Of a stretch of 64,000 nt of DNA, positions 45,481-55,485 are shown piece after piece. The stretch lies in assembly GCF_003403015.1 (NCBI RefSeq), contig NZ_QURL01000006.1, forward strand, positions 181,729 to 245,728. Reading direction: 5' to 3'. The DNA comes from Fulvimarina endophytica (GTDB taxonomy: Bacteria; Pseudomonadota; Alphaproteobacteria; Rhizobiales; Rhizobiaceae). The notes beneath the pieces were generated by a model. That model made no database searches. It had not been told where the DNA came from and saw nothing but the letters and a program-made list of their open reading frames with translations. The position numbers and the translations under genes were made by a program. Numbering within the stretch: the first letter of the stretch is position 1; every line of letters starts with the position of its first letter.

Positions 45481-47595
45481 TCAGTCCGCCTTGCCCATCA
45501 TCTTCAGTGCGAAGGCGTAGATATAGGCGACCTCTTCCAGCTTGGTGAACCGGCCGGAGGCGCCGCCATGGCCGGAATCCATATTGGTGCGCAGGATCAC
45601 CGGATTGTCGTCGGTCTTCCTCTCGCGCAGCCGCGCGACCCATTTCGCAGGCTCCCAATAGGTCACGCGCGGATCCGTCAGCCCGGCAAGGGCGAGGATC
45701 GGCGGATAGTCCTGGGCACTGACATTGTCATAGGGGCTGTAGGCCGCGATGGTCCGGTAGTCCTCGCCCGACAGGATCGGATTGCCCCATTCGGGCCATT
45801 CGGGCGGGGTGAGCGGCAGGGTATCGTCGAGCATGGTGTTGAGGACGTCGACGAAGGGCACCACCGCGACGACCGCGCCGAAGGTCGAGGGCGCCATGTT
45901 CGCCACCGCGCCCATCAGCATGCCGCCGGCCGAGCCACCATGGGCGACGATCCGGCCGTTGGCCGTGAAGCCCTCGGCCACGAGATGATCCGCCGCCGCG
46001 ATGAAATCGGTGAAGGTGTTCGCCTTGTTGCGCCGCCGGCCCGCCTCGTACCAGGCAAATCCCTTGTCCTTGCCGCCGCGGATATGGGCGATCGCATAGA
46101 CGAAGCCCCGGTTCACCAGAGAAAGGCAGTTTGTGTTGAACGAGGCCGGGATCGACATTCCGTAGGAGCCGTAGCCGTAGAGAAGGCAGGGCGCGGTGCC
46201 GTCGATCGGCGTGTCCTTGTGGTGGAACAGGGAGACGGGAACGAGTTCGCCGTCCTTGGCGGGCGCGAAGATGCGGCGCGAGACGTAGCGGTCGGGATCG
46301 TGGCCGGAAGGAACCTCCTGCGTCTTCAGGAGCGTGCGCTCGCGCGTCTCGACATCGTAGTCGAAGGTCTGGGACGGCGTCGTCATCGAGGAATAGGTGA
46401 ACCGGATGACCGTCGTATCGTATTCGTAGGTGCCGATGAGGCCGAGCGAATAGGCCTCCTCCGAAAACGCGATCGCGTGCTCGGGACCATCCGTCGGGTC
46501 CGGGCTGCCGTTGAACGACTTGATGACGATGCGCGGAAGCCCGTCCCGGCGCTCCAGCCAGACGAGATGGTTCTTCAGGGCGAAATGGCTGATGATCAGT
46601 CGCCCGTCCTCATGCGGGACGACGTCCTTCCAGGCCGACTGCTCGGGCGTGTCGAGAGGCGTCGCCACGATCTTGAAGTCGCGCGCGCCGTCGGCATTGG
46701 TCCGAATGTAGAGGCAGTCCTCGCCCTCGTCGACATCGTATTCGATGCCGGTTTCGCGCTCGAGGATGAGGCGCGGCTCGGCCGCCGGATTGGAGGCCGG
46801 AATCATCCAGCACTCGGAGGTCTCGTGGTCGTGGATGTCGATGAGGACGAGACGGCCCGACTGGCTCTTGCCCACGTCCATGAAGAAGCCGCTGTCGGTC
46901 TCCTCGTAGATCAGCCGGTCCTCGTCCTCGCTGGTGCCCAGCGCATGGTAGAACACCTTGCTCGGCCGGTGGTTGGAATCGATCCGCGTGTAGAAGAACC
47001 CGCGCGAATGGGAGGCCCAGGTGGCCGAGCCGCTGGTATCCTGGATGACCGTGTCCCGGTCCTCGCCGCTCTCAGCATCCCGGATGGTCAGCCGGTAATA
47101 TTCCGAGCCCTTGTCGTCGTAGGACCAGGCGATGATCTGGTGATCGGGGGAATGGCTGATGCCGCCGAGGGAGAAATAGGCGCGGCCCTCGGCCTCCTTC
47201 GGGCCGTCGAGAAGCACATGGGCATCGCCCGAGGCGCGGCCGCGCGGATAGCGCAGGAACTTCGGATATTCCGCGCCTTCGTCATAGGCGACCCCGTAGG
47301 CATAGTCGCCGTCCGGCATCGGCACGGAGCTGTCGTCCTCCTTGATGCGCCCGCGCATCTCCGCGATCAGCGTCTCGCGAAGAGCGGCGGTGTCCTCCAT
47401 CACCGCCTGCGCATAGGCGTTCTCCGCTTCCAGATGCGCCCGGATGCGCGGATCGAGGACGGCCGTGTCCTTGAACACGTCCTGCCAGTTGCCGGCTCTC
47501 AACCAGGCATAGTCGTCGATGCGCTCGACGCCATGGCGCTCGTCTTTGTGAAGCTGGCGTTCCGCAAGGGGTGGGCGAGGAAGATCGACGGGCAT
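45481..47595 (-). CDS. S9 family oligopeptidase B-like peptidase
   Basis: A cytosolic serine peptidase (PtrB, oligopeptidase B / prolyl oligopeptidase family), 704 residues. A seven-bladed propeller (about 75-420) gates a C-terminal alpha/beta-hydrolase domain. The nucleophile is in AHGGSAGGMLMG (about 555), the acid in GLTDPRVTYWEPAKW and the histidine in SGHGGASGR near the end. Such enzymes cleave short peptides after basic residues. Convergent with the YegD gene. Confidence 0.93.
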   Translation of the reverse strand: MPVDLPRPPLAERQLHKDERHGVERIDDYAWLRAGNWQDVFKDTAVLDPRIRAHLEAENAYAQAVMEDTAALRETLIAEMRGRIKEDDSSVPMPDGDYAYGVAYDEGAEYPKFLRYPRGRASGDAHVLLDGPKEAEGRAYFSLGGISHSPDHQIIAWSYDDKGSEYYRLTIRDAESGEDRDTVIQDTSGSATWASHSRGFFYTRIDSNHRPSKVFYHALGTSEDEDRLIYEETDSGFFMDVGKSQSGRLVLIDIHDHETSECWMIPASNPAAEPRLILERETGIEYDVDEGEDCLYIRTNADGARDFKIVATPLDTPEQSAWKDVVPHEDGRLIISHFALKNHLVWLERRDGLPRIVIKSFNGSPDPTDGPEHAIAFSEEAYSLGLIGTYEYDTTVIRFTYSSMTTPSQTFDYDVETRERTLLKTQEVPSGHDPDRYVSRRIFAPAKDGELVPVSLFHHKDTPIDGTAPCLLYGYGSYGMSIPASFNTNCLSLVNRGFVYAIAHIRGGKDKGFAWYEAGRRRNKANTFTDFIAAADHLVAEGFTANGRIVAHGGSAGGMLMGAVANMAPSTFGAVVAVVPFVDVLNTMLDDTLPLTPPEWPEWGNPILSGEDYRTIAAYSPYDNVSAQDYPPILALAGLTDPRVTYWEPAKWVARLRERKTDDNPVILRTNMDSGHGGASGRFTKLEEVAYIYAFALKMMGKAD

Positions 47596-47874
47596 TCGGT
47601 TCGCTCGAAACTATATGGATAACTTAAGAGTGCGTCGCGCACGAGCGACGCCGGTCGGTGGGCGGCTCAACGATAGCCTTACCGGGGCCCGCGTGCAAAA
47701 CTTAAGCAGCTTCGCCGCCTACGCGTTTGTGACCAGTTGTGATGAGGCGATGGCGTCGAGTGCCGATTTCGGCGATTTCATGACTTGCCGCCGGTGGGTC
47801 CGGTTTCTAGAAAGACACCTATCCCTGCGACCGGTCCGCCCGGCGCGATGCGAACGGACGGAGACGAAGCCCTG

Positions 47875-50241
47875 ATGGACGAATTGACCGGTTTCGTCAC
47901 CGAGTTCGGCTATGTCGCCCTCGGGCTTCCCTTTGTCGCCGCCGTGCTCGCGCCCCTGCTGACACGGGTCCTGAAGTCCCATTCCACGTGGATCCTGGCG
48001 CTCGCGCCGCTCGCAGCCTTCCTCATCTTCCTTCAGGGCGTCTTCGAGGTCGCGGACGGAACCGTCCATCGCTGGGGCTTCTCCTGGATCCCGAGCTTCG
48101 ACATCGCCTTCTCCTTCCGCCTCGACGGCCTGTCGCTCGTCTTCGCGCTGCTCGTCACCGGCATCGGCACGCTGATCATCCTCTATGCCGGCGGCTACAT
48201 GAAGGGTCACCGCGACCAGGGCAGCTTCTACACCTTCATGCTCCTGTTCATGGGTGCGATGCTCGGTCTCGTCATCGCCGACGACCTCATCACCATGTTC
48301 ATCTTCTGGGAGCTGACCTCGATCACCTCCTTCCTCCTGATCGGCTTCGACCACACCCGCGAAAAGGCGAGGCGCGGCGCGATCCAGGCGCTGGTCATCA
48401 CCGGCGGCGGCGGTCTGATCCTGCTTGCGGGTGTCATCGCGATCCGCGAGTTCACCGGTCTCAACTCGCTGACGGCGATCCTCGAATCGGGCGATGCGCT
48501 GCGCGACAGCCCCTATTACGCGATGATCCTCATCCTGATCCTCGGCGGGGCGTTCACCAAGTCGGCCCAGATGCCGTTCCATGTGTGGTTGCCCAATGCC
48601 ATGGAGGCCCCGACCCCGGTCTCGGCCTATCTTCATTCGGCGACCATGGTGAAGGCGGGCGTCTATCTGCTCCTGCGCATGCATCCCGCGCTCGGCGACA
48701 CCACCCTGTGGATGACGATCCTGCCCGCCTTCGGCGCGGTCACGCTGGTGGTCGGCGCGCTGCTGGCGGTCCGGGCGAGCGACATCAAGATCACGCTCGC
48801 CTATACGACGGTCGCCTCGCTCGGCCTTCTCGTGATGCTGATCGGCGTCTCCTCCGAGACCGCGATCGTCGGCGCGACGCTCTATCTGATCGCTCACGCC
48901 TTCTTCAAGGCGGGGCTCTTCATGGTCGCGGGCTCCGTCGACCATGGGGCCCATACGCGCGAGATCGACAGGCTCGGCGGTCTCGGCCGGCACATGCCGC
49001 TCACCTTCCTCGCCGCGATCCTCTGCGCCCTGTCCATGGGCGGCGTGACGCCCTTCATCGGCTTCCTCGCCAAGGAGGAGATCTATCACGCGCTGGAATA
49101 CCCGACCGCCTATCACATCGCGATCCTCGTCGCGGCGATCGCCGGCAACGCGCTGATGTTCGCGGCCGCCTTCATCGTCGGCCTCCAGCCCTTCGTCGGG
49201 CCGAAGCCCGCGGGGATCGAGCATCCGCACGAGGGCGGATTGCGGATCTGGTTCGGCCCGCTGGTGCTCGGCGTCATGTCCTGTGTCGCCGCGCTCTATT
49301 ACGGCCTCTATCACGAGCTGTTCTCCTCGCCGATGGCCTCGGCCGCCTACGGCGAACCCGTCGCCATCGATATCGGCTGGATTCCCCATCTCAACCTCGC
49401 CTTCGCCCTGTCCTGCCTGACTGCGCTACTCGGCATCGGCCTCTACATCGTCTCGCCGCGGCTTCGCTCCGGGATCGCCTCGAGCCTCGATGCGATCGGC
49501 TGGGGTCCCGATCGCGGTTTCGACCAGTTGATGCGCGGCCTCGTGCGGTTCTCCTTCAAGGTGACGGGGATCGTTCAGTCGGGTCGGCTGGACTACTACA
49601 TGACGACGACGGTCGTGGCCGTAGTGGCCGCCATGCTCGGATCCATGTGGTGGGCGGGCGCCTTCCCGACGGTTCCGGCCTATCCGACGAACATCCACTT
49701 CCACGAATACATCGTCCTCGGTCTTCTTCTGGTCGGCCTCGGTGCCGTAGTGGTCGCCAAGAACCGCCTCACGGCCATCGTGTCCCTGGGCATCCAGGGC
49801 TTCGCCACGGCGCTGATCTTCCTCCTGCAGGGCGCACCGGATCTCGCCTATACCCAGTTCATGGTGGAGACCCTGTCGGTCGTCATCCTGGCGCTGGTCA
49901 TGACCAAGCTGAAGCTGTCGCCGAGCGATCATCGGCCGCTGCGCGAGAAGCTGCCGGACGCGACGCTGGCGGTCCTCGTCGGCCTCGCCTTCGGTCTCTT
50001 CCTGCTGACGGTGGTCCAGCGGCCCTTCGACGATACGCTCTCCCAGTTCTTCGAGCGCTACAGCTATGCCATCGCCCACGGCAAGAACATCGTGAACGTC
50101 ATTCTGGTCGACTTCCGAAGCATCGATACGATGGGAGAGATCGGGGTCGTGATGGTCACCGGCCTCGCCATCCTCGCGCTGATCCGCATCCGGATCGCAG
50201 GCAGCGGCCGGCGTGAGGTCAAGTCATTGGAGCAGAGCTGA
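47875..50241 (+). CDS. mrpA: Mrp/Mnh Na+/H+ antiporter subunit A
   Basis: Largest subunit of the multisubunit Mrp cation/proton antiporter, 788 residues and some 20 helices. The N-terminal two thirds resemble NuoL ([53 protein letters not shown] in part: [20 protein letters not shown]), with key Glu and Lys residues in helices. The C-terminal part holds the MrpA-specific domain ([19 protein letters not shown]). Shine-Dalgarno GGAGA precedes the ATG at 47875. First of a tightly coupled seven-gene mrpABCDEFG operon, whose stops and starts overlap throughout. Confidence 0.95.
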   Translation: MDELTGFVTEFGYVALGLPFVAAVLAPLLTRVLKSHSTWILALAPLAAFLIFLQGVFEVADGTVHRWGFSWIPSFDIAFSFRLDGLSLVFALLVTGIGTLIILYAGGYMKGHRDQGSFYTFMLLFMGAMLGLVIADDLITMFIFWELTSITSFLLIGFDHTREKARRGAIQALVITGGGGLILLAGVIAIREFTGLNSLTAILESGDALRDSPYYAMILILILGGAFTKSAQMPFHVWLPNAMEAPTPVSAYLHSATMVKAGVYLLLRMHPALGDTTLWMTILPAFGAVTLVVGALLAVRASDIKITLAYTTVASLGLLVMLIGVSSETAIVGATLYLIAHAFFKAGLFMVAGSVDHGAHTREIDRLGGLGRHMPLTFLAAILCALSMGGVTPFIGFLAKEEIYHALEYPTAYHIAILVAAIAGNALMFAAAFIVGLQPFVGPKPAGIEHPHEGGLRIWFGPLVLGVMSCVAALYYGLYHELFSSPMASAAYGEPVAIDIGWIPHLNLAFALSCLTALLGIGLYIVSPRLRSGIASSLDAIGWGPDRGFDQLMRGLVRFSFKVTGIVQSGRLDYYMTTTVVAVVAAMLGSMWWAGAFPTVPAYPTNIHFHEYIVLGLLLVGLGAVVVAKNRLTAIVSLGIQGFATALIFLLQGAPDLAYTQFMVETLSVVILALVMTKLKLSPSDHRPLREKLPDATLAVLVGLAFGLFLLTVVQRPFDDTLSQFFERYSYAIAHGKNIVNVILVDFRSIDTMGEIGVVMVTGLAILALIRIRIAGSGRREVKSLEQS

Positions 50242-50660
50242 TGAACTCGCTGATCCTGCGCTTCGCCGCACCCTATCTCACCGCCCTGATGGCGCTCTTC
50301 TCGGTCTTCGTTCTCCTGCGCGGTCACAACGAGCCGGGCGGCGGCTTCATCGGAGGGCTCATCGCCTCCTCGGCCTTCGCGATCTACGGCATCGCCAGCG
50401 GCGTCGCCCCCGTGCGCCGCGCGATGGTCTTTCATCCGGTCTCGATCGCGGGTGCTGGCCTGTTCCTGGCGGTGATCTCCGGCCTCGGCGGGATCGCCGT
50501 CGGCGAGGAGTTCCTCTACGGCGTATGGTGGTTCCCGACCTTCATGGGCACCGAACTCCACCTGTCCTCGATCCTCTTCTTCGATATCGGGGTCTATCTC
50601 GTGGTCGTCGGCACCATCACCTCGATCGCGCTCGGGCTCGAAGAGAAGGGGCGCAACTGA
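50241..50660 (+). CDS. mrpB: Mrp antiporter subunit B
   Basis: Small membrane subunit, 139 residues with four helices and the MnhB pattern [21 protein letters not shown]. It overlaps mrpA by one base (TGATG) and mrpC by one base. Part of the antiporter's membrane arm next to MrpA's C-terminal domain. Confidence 0.93.
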   Translation: MNSLILRFAAPYLTALMALFSVFVLLRGHNEPGGGFIGGLIASSAFAIYGIASGVAPVRRAMVFHPVSIAGAGLFLAVISGLGGIAVGEEFLYGVWWFPTFMGTELHLSSILFFDIGVYLVVVGTITSIALGLEEKGRN

Positions 50661-51037
50661 TGGAACTCGCGCTGACCTTCGCGACCGCCGTTCTCTACAG
50701 CATCGCGTTCTATCTTCTGATGTCGAAGCACATCATCCGGATGCTGCTCGGCGTGGTCATCCTGTCGAACGCGGTCAACCTGTCGATCTTCATCAACGGC
50801 CGCCTCACGACGATCGCCCCGCCGCTGATCCCGAGTGATCTGAGCGTGCCGGTCGATCCGATCTCCAACCCGTTGCCGCAGGCGCTCGTGCTGACGGCCA
50901 TCGTGATCGCGTTCTCGTTCTTCGCGTTCCTGCTCGTCCTGTCCTACCGCGCCTATCAGGACCTCAACACCGACGACACCGACGAGATGCGCGTGGCGGA
51001 ACCGAAGGAGGAGGGGCTGCCGCCCCTTGGATATTGA
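50660..51037 (+). CDS. mrpC: Mrp antiporter subunit C (NuoK-like)
   Basis: A 125-residue, three-helix protein homologous to NuoK: MLLGVVILSNAVNLSIFI and LPQALVLTAIVIAFSFFAFLL. A charged C-terminal tail rich in Asp and Glu follows. It starts with ATG at 50660, overlapping mrpB. Confidence 0.93.
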   Translation: MELALTFATAVLYSIAFYLLMSKHIIRMLLGVVILSNAVNLSIFINGRLTTIAPPLIPSDLSVPVDPISNPLPQALVLTAIVIAFSFFAFLLVLSYRAYQDLNTDDTDEMRVAEPKEEGLPPLGY

Positions 51038-51042
51038 AGCCT

Positions 51043-52671
51043 ATGGCAACGGAAGACCTCTCCCTTCTCAAAGCCGAGGCGATGACGCAGTCGACCCTCG
51101 CCGCGGTCGATCACCTGCCGGTGATGCCGCTTCTGATCTGCTTCGTCTTCGGCTCCGTCCTCCTGATGCTGCGGCGCCGGGTGGACCTGCATCCCGTGCT
51201 CGCGATCCCGGGGCTCGCGCTGCTGCTGGCGACTGATATCGCCATTCTCTGGCAGGTCTGGACGAACGGGACGATGACGCTGATGCTCGGCGGCTGGCTG
51301 CCGCCCTTCGGCATCGCCTTCACCATCGACATGATGGGCGCCCTGTTCCTGACGGCGGCAGGCTTCGTCGCGCTTGCCTGCGGCATCTACGCGGCCGCGA
51401 GCGTCGATCCGGTGGAGCGCAGGTTCGGCTTCTACCCGTTCCTCTTCATGATGATCGGCGGCGTGTCCGGCGCCTTCATCACGGGCGACATCTTCAACCT
51501 CTATGTCTGGTTCGAGGTGATGCTGATCGGCTCGTTCGGCCTGATCGTTCTCGGGTCGCGCCACGAGCAGCTGGACGGGGCGACGAAGTACTGCTTCCTC
51601 AACCTCGTCGGAACCACCTTCTTCCTGATCGCGACCGGCTATCTCTATGGCCTGTTCGGCACGCTCAACATGGCCGACATCGCGCGCAAGGCTGCGGCCA
51701 TGGAGGATACCGGCCCGCTGCTGACCCTGGTCTCGCTCTATTTCGTGTCCTTCGCCATGAAGGCGGCGGCCTTCCCGCTCAACAGCTGGTTGCCGGCCTC
51801 CTATCACACGCCCCGCTTCGTCACCTCGGCGCTCTTTGCGGGTCTCCTGACCAAGGTCGGCATCTATGCGGCGATCCGCGTCATGCTGATGATCTTTCCG
51901 CCCGAGCGGGCCGAGCTTTCCGTCGTCATCGCCTGGGTCGCGGCTCTGACGATGCTGATCGGCGGGCTCGGCGCGCTCGCCCAGAGCGATTTCCGCCGGC
52001 TTCTGAACTACATGGTCATCGCCGGGATCGGGACGATCCTCGTCGGTCTCGCGCTGCCGCAGCTTCCCGCGGGCACCGACACCGGACCGATCGCGATCGG
52101 CATGTCCGGCGCGATCTACTACGCGATCCATTCGATCATCGTCATGACCGCGCTCTACCTTGCGGCCGGCGTCGCCGCCCATCTGACGGGCAGTTCCTCG
52201 CTCCACGAGATGGGCGGGCTGTGGCGGCACAACCCTCTGTTCGCGGGCCTCGTCCTCGTCCTGTTCTTCGCCGTCTCCGGCCTGCCGCCCTTCTCGGGCT
52301 TCTGGCCGAAGCTCTTCCTCGTGCGCGCGACCATGTCGGCCGACATGCCCTGGCTCGCCGCCATGGTCCTGTTCTCCGGCTTCCTCCTCACCATCGCCAG
52401 CGCCCGGGTCTTCGCCCTGGGGTTCTGGCGGTCGCTGCCGGCGGCGGTGGATGCGCCCAACGATGACGAGCGCGCCCGCATCGTCGGTGAGCGGTTCTCC
52501 GCGGCCGGTCCCGAAAAGGCCGCATCGCTGATCCCGCTCCTGATGCTGACCGCCTTCGTCGTCATCGCCGGCGTCTGGCCCGAATGGCTCCTGCAGATGA
52601 CCGCAAGCGCGACGGCCGGGGTGCTCGATCCGAGCGGCTACATCGATTCCGTGTTCGGAGGGCGGCCATGA
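51043..52671 (+). CDS. mrpD: Mrp antiporter subunit D (NuoN/M-like)
   Basis: A NuoM/NuoN-like membrane subunit with about 14 helices and a proton-channel signature (FEVMLIGSFGLIVLG, FAMKAAAFPLNSWLPASYHT). The frame opens with a TTG at 51034 overlapping the mrpC stop, but the ATG at 51043 (MATEDLSLL) has GGA about ten bases upstream and is preferred; this gives 542 residues. Stop overlaps mrpE. Confidence 0.93.
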   Translation: MATEDLSLLKAEAMTQSTLAAVDHLPVMPLLICFVFGSVLLMLRRRVDLHPVLAIPGLALLLATDIAILWQVWTNGTMTLMLGGWLPPFGIAFTIDMMGALFLTAAGFVALACGIYAAASVDPVERRFGFYPFLFMMIGGVSGAFITGDIFNLYVWFEVMLIGSFGLIVLGSRHEQLDGATKYCFLNLVGTTFFLIATGYLYGLFGTLNMADIARKAAAMEDTGPLLTLVSLYFVSFAMKAAAFPLNSWLPASYHTPRFVTSALFAGLLTKVGIYAAIRVMLMIFPPERAELSVVIAWVAALTMLIGGLGALAQSDFRRLLNYMVIAGIGTILVGLALPQLPAGTDTGPIAIGMSGAIYYAIHSIIVMTALYLAAGVAAHLTGSSSLHEMGGLWRHNPLFAGLVLVLFFAVSGLPPFSGFWPKLFLVRATMSADMPWLAAMVLFSGFLLTIASARVFALGFWRSLPAAVDAPNDDERARIVGERFSAAGPEKAASLIPLLMLTAFVVIAGVWPEWLLQMTASATAGVLDPSGYIDSVFGGRP

Positions 52672-53141
52672 TTCTCTATCTGATCAACCTGATCCTGGCG
52701 CTGATCTGGGTCATCGTCACAGGCTCCTTCACTTTCCTCAACCTGGTGTTCGGTTTCCTGCTCGGCGCGGCGGCCCTGTTCCTGATCCGCTTCCAGGTCG
52801 GTGACCGCAAGCATTTCCTCCGCGCCTGGCTCGTCGCCAAGCTGGCCCTGTTCTTCCTCGTCGAACTCATGCGTTCGGCCTGGAAGGTCGCGACCCTCGT
52901 TCTTTATCCGAACATGAACCTGAAGCCCGGGATCTTCGCCTACAAGCTTCGGGCCGAGACCGATTTCGAGATCACCCTTCTGGCGAACATGATCACGCTC
53001 ACGCCGGGAACCCTCTCGGTGGACGTCTCCGACGACCGCTCGACGCTCTACGTCCACGCGCTCGACTGTTCCGATCCGAGCGCCAATCGCGCCGATATCC
53101 ATAACGGCTTCGAAAAGATGATCCTGGAGGCGTTCCGATGA
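52668..53141 (+). CDS. mrpE: Mrp antiporter subunit E
   Basis: A 157-residue subunit with two or three helices near the N-terminus and a cytoplasmic domain with the MnhE motif [24 protein letters not shown] overlaps on both sides couple it to mrpD and mrpF. Confidence 0.93.
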   Translation: MILYLINLILALIWVIVTGSFTFLNLVFGFLLGAAALFLIRFQVGDRKHFLRAWLVAKLALFFLVELMRSAWKVATLVLYPNMNLKPGIFAYKLRAETDFEITLLANMITLTPGTLSVDVSDDRSTLYVHALDCSDPSANRADIHNGFEKMILEAFR

Positions 53142-53512
53142 CCTTCCCGCAATTCGCCGAGGCCTTTTACGGTATCGCCCTCCTGATCGCTCAGGGTCTT
53201 CTGGGGCTCGCCTTCCTCCTCGTCATCATCCGCATCGTGAGAGGGCCGACCCTTCCCGACCGGGTGGTCGGGCTCGACGTGCTGACCTCGGCCTCCATCG
53301 CCTTCATCGCGCTGGTCGGCATCGAAACCGGCTATACGCTCTATGTGGACGTCGCGATCGCGCTCGGTCTCGTCGGCTTCCTGGCAACGGTCGCCTTCGC
53401 CCGCTTCATCCTGACCCGTGGACAGACCGAGGAGGACGCCTTCGAGCAATTGCCCTTCCGCGATCCCCAGTCGAAGACCCTGTCCCGCACCTCGCAAGGG
53501 AGCCAGCCGTGA
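53138..53512 (+). CDS. mrpF: Mrp antiporter subunit F
   Basis: A 124-residue, three-helix subunit with [20 protein letters not shown], the MnhF signature. A polar C-terminal tail of about 35 residues ([20 protein letters not shown]) is longer than usual for the family. It overlaps mrpE (ATGA) and mrpG (GTGA). Confidence 0.92.
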   Translation: MTFPQFAEAFYGIALLIAQGLLGLAFLLVIIRIVRGPTLPDRVVGLDVLTSASIAFIALVGIETGYTLYVDVAIALGLVGFLATVAFARFILTRGQTEEDAFEQLPFRDPQSKTLSRTSQGSQP

Positions 53513-53985
53513 GCGAAGCGATCTTCGATACGATCGACGGCATCCTGATGATCGGCGGTTCGATCTTCGTGGTTCTCGCCGCGGTCGGGCTCCTGCGCCT
53601 TCCCGATCTCTATACGCGCATGCACGCGGCCTCGAAGGCCGGGCCGGTCGGCGCGGGCCTCCTGCTCCTCGCTCTGGCCCTCAATGCCGGCAGCAGCGCC
53701 GAGGCGCTTCGCGCCGTCGCCGCGATCCTCTTCCTCCTCCTGACCGCGCCGATCGCCGCCCATCTCCTCGCCAAGGCGTCCTACAAAGTGGGTTACGGGC
53801 TCTGGCCGGGTTCGGTTCTCGACGAGATGCCGAGGGTCCGGAACCCCGAGGGCGAGGATCCGTATTATGACGAGGAAGGCTCGCAAACCGGGCTCGCGCT
53901 CCATGAAGGGCAGGCTGGCGAACCCGCGTGGCGGCGGGAGACGAAAGACCGGCGTCCGCGCTGGAGCGATCTGCGAAAGCGGTGA
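53509..53985 (+). CDS. mrpG: Mrp antiporter subunit G
   Basis: A 158-residue subunit with three helices and the MnhG pattern [24 protein letters not shown]. The C-terminal 60 residues are a charged hydrophilic tail ([14 protein letters not shown]...). It starts with GTG at 53509, overlapping mrpF. The stop overlaps a DUF423 gene. Confidence 0.92.
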   Translation: MSEAIFDTIDGILMIGGSIFVVLAAVGLLRLPDLYTRMHAASKAGPVGAGLLLLALALNAGSSAEALRAVAAILFLLLTAPIAAHLLAKASYKVGYGLWPGSVLDEMPRVRNPEGEDPYYDEEGSQTGLALHEGQAGEPAWRRETKDRRPRWSDLRKR

Positions 53986-54356
53986 CCCATAAGCTCCAGG
54001 CTCTCGTCCGGTTTCTCGCCGGCCTCGTCGGCGCCGGCGGGGTGGCCCTTGCGGCCTATGCCTCCCACGGCACGAGCGATCCGTCTCTCGCTTTGCCGGC
54101 CGCCGGCATTCTTCTCGCCCACGCACCCGCGCTTCTCGCCCTTTCGCTGCGTTCGGGACGCGGCCAGACCGTGAGCGCGATTATCGCCCTCCTGATGGCG
54201 GCGGGCGTCGCCCTCTTTTCCGGTGATCTGGCGAGCCGTATCTGGACCGGCTCGCGGCTCTTCGAGGGCGCGGCGCCGCTCGGCGGCATGGCGATCATCG
54301 CCTCCTGGCTCATGATCTGCGGCGAAGCGCTCGTCTCGGCGTTCCGCCGCACGTGA
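53982..54356 (+). CDS. DUF423 small membrane protein attached to the mrp operon
   Basis: A 124-residue membrane protein with four helices and the DUF423/YgdD features GAGGVALAAYASHG and MAIIASWLMICGEAL. It starts with GTG at 53982 overlapping the mrpG stop (GTGA), so it is cotranslated with the antiporter although it is not a known Mrp subunit. Function unknown. Confidence 0.82.
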   Translation: MTHKLQALVRFLAGLVGAGGVALAAYASHGTSDPSLALPAAGILLAHAPALLALSLRSGRGQTVSAIIALLMAAGVALFSGDLASRIWTGSRLFEGAAPLGGMAIIASWLMICGEALVSAFRRT

Positions 54357-54599
54357 GGCGTCCGCCGCACGCCCGGCGCAGGCCTGTCGGCCATTCGCCG
54401 GGTCGGCCAGCCCGCGCTGCCCGAAGATCCTTGCGCAAATTGCGGCTCCGCTGCCCGGGTCGTCCGCCTGGCATCGTCGGTTTCCCGGCGATGGTGACCG
54501 AAAGGTCATGCCCAGCCCGACACTAATCGTTTATCGAGGCCGGATATCGACCGGGTCCGGAGCGGGTCCGATGTCCGAACACGATCGAAGGACGGTGCG

Positions 54600-55388
54600 A
54601 TGATCGACGGTTTCAGCCAGACCCTCTTCGAGCGCAAGACCGTCGTCGTCACCGGCGCTGGGCGCGGCATCGGTGCCGCGATCGCGCAGGGCTTTCTCGA
54701 CTGCGGGGCCCGGGTCGTCGCCCACGTGGGACGCGGCATGGAACACGCCCAGGCCGATCTTCTCGAGCGGGTCAGGGATACCGAGCGCGACCGGCTGACG
54801 CTTCTGACCGCCGATCTCTCAGGTCCCGGGGCGGGAGGCGATCTCGCCCGGATGGTGCTCCAGGGTCTCGACGGCCCGGTCCATGCGCTCGTCAACAATG
54901 CGGGCACGATGGAGGGACGGTTCGCGGCCGAAAGCGTCACAAAGGCCGAATTCGACCGGGTCGTCGATCTCAACATCCGCTCCGTCGTCGAACTGACGAC
55001 GGCTCTCCTGCCGGCGCTGAAAGCGGCCGAAGGGGCGGCGATCGTCAACACATCCTCGATCTCCGCGACGGTCGGCGGCTCGCCCGGCTCCTCCCTTTAC
55101 TCGGCCTCCAAGGCCTTCATCTCCACCTGGACGCGGGCGCTCGCGCGCGAACTCGCCCCCGACGGGATCCGGGTGAATGCGGTCTCGCCCGGCACGATCA
55201 TGACGGATTTCCACCGGCGCTATTCGTCGGAGGAAAAGCTCGCCAGGACCGCCGCCTCGATCCCGCTGCAGCGCCTCGGCGAGGCCGACGACTGCGCGCC
55301 CGCCTATCTGTTCCTCGCGGCACCGGAGCTCTCCGGCTATATCACCGGCCAGATCGTCGAGGTGAACGGCGGCCAGTTCATGGGCTAG
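54600..55388 (+). CDS. Short-chain dehydrogenase/reductase (SDR)
   Basis: A classical NAD(P)-dependent SDR of 262 residues. Cofactor motif TGAGRGIGAAIA (about 18-29), NNAG (about 99-102), catalytic Ser in VNTSSIS, and YSASK (Tyr and Lys, about 160-164), with PGTIMTDF after them. The substrate is unknown. The TAG stop is formed by the CTAG edge of a repeat element (copy G), so the original C-terminus may have been altered by one or a few residues. Confidence 0.92.
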   Translation: MIDGFSQTLFERKTVVVTGAGRGIGAAIAQGFLDCGARVVAHVGRGMEHAQADLLERVRDTERDRLTLLTADLSGPGAGGDLARMVLQGLDGPVHALVNNAGTMEGRFAAESVTKAEFDRVVDLNIRSVVELTTALLPALKAAEGAAIVNTSSISATVGGSPGSSLYSASKAFISTWTRALARELAPDGIRVNAVSPGTIMTDFHRRYSSEEKLARTAASIPLQRLGEADDCAPAYLFLAAPELSGYITGQIVEVNGGQFMG

Positions 55389-55459
55389 GGCCCCGGACCC
55401 GTTCATAGATTCGGCGCCCGGGCTCCGGTTTCCCGCCTCAGCATCGGATGGTCCGATGC
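55385..55459 (+). repeat. Dispersed repeat, copy G (truncated in second hairpin)
   Basis: It begins with CTAG like copies A and B, has the first palindrome (GGACCCG...CGGCGCCCGGGCTCC) and the linker, but the second palindrome is reduced to GCATCGGATGGTCCGATGC. About 30 bases of the loop are missing. It lies between the convergent SDR and Crp/Fnr genes, and its first bases contain the SDR stop codon. Confidence 0.68.
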
Positions 55460-55485
55460 CCATTGCCTATTGTCCATCGACCGGT

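Noticed and set aside
45568..47622. 684-codon open frame antisense to the S9 peptidase gene
   Set aside because: A frame shadow caused by high third-position GC. The sense frame has complete peptidase motifs.
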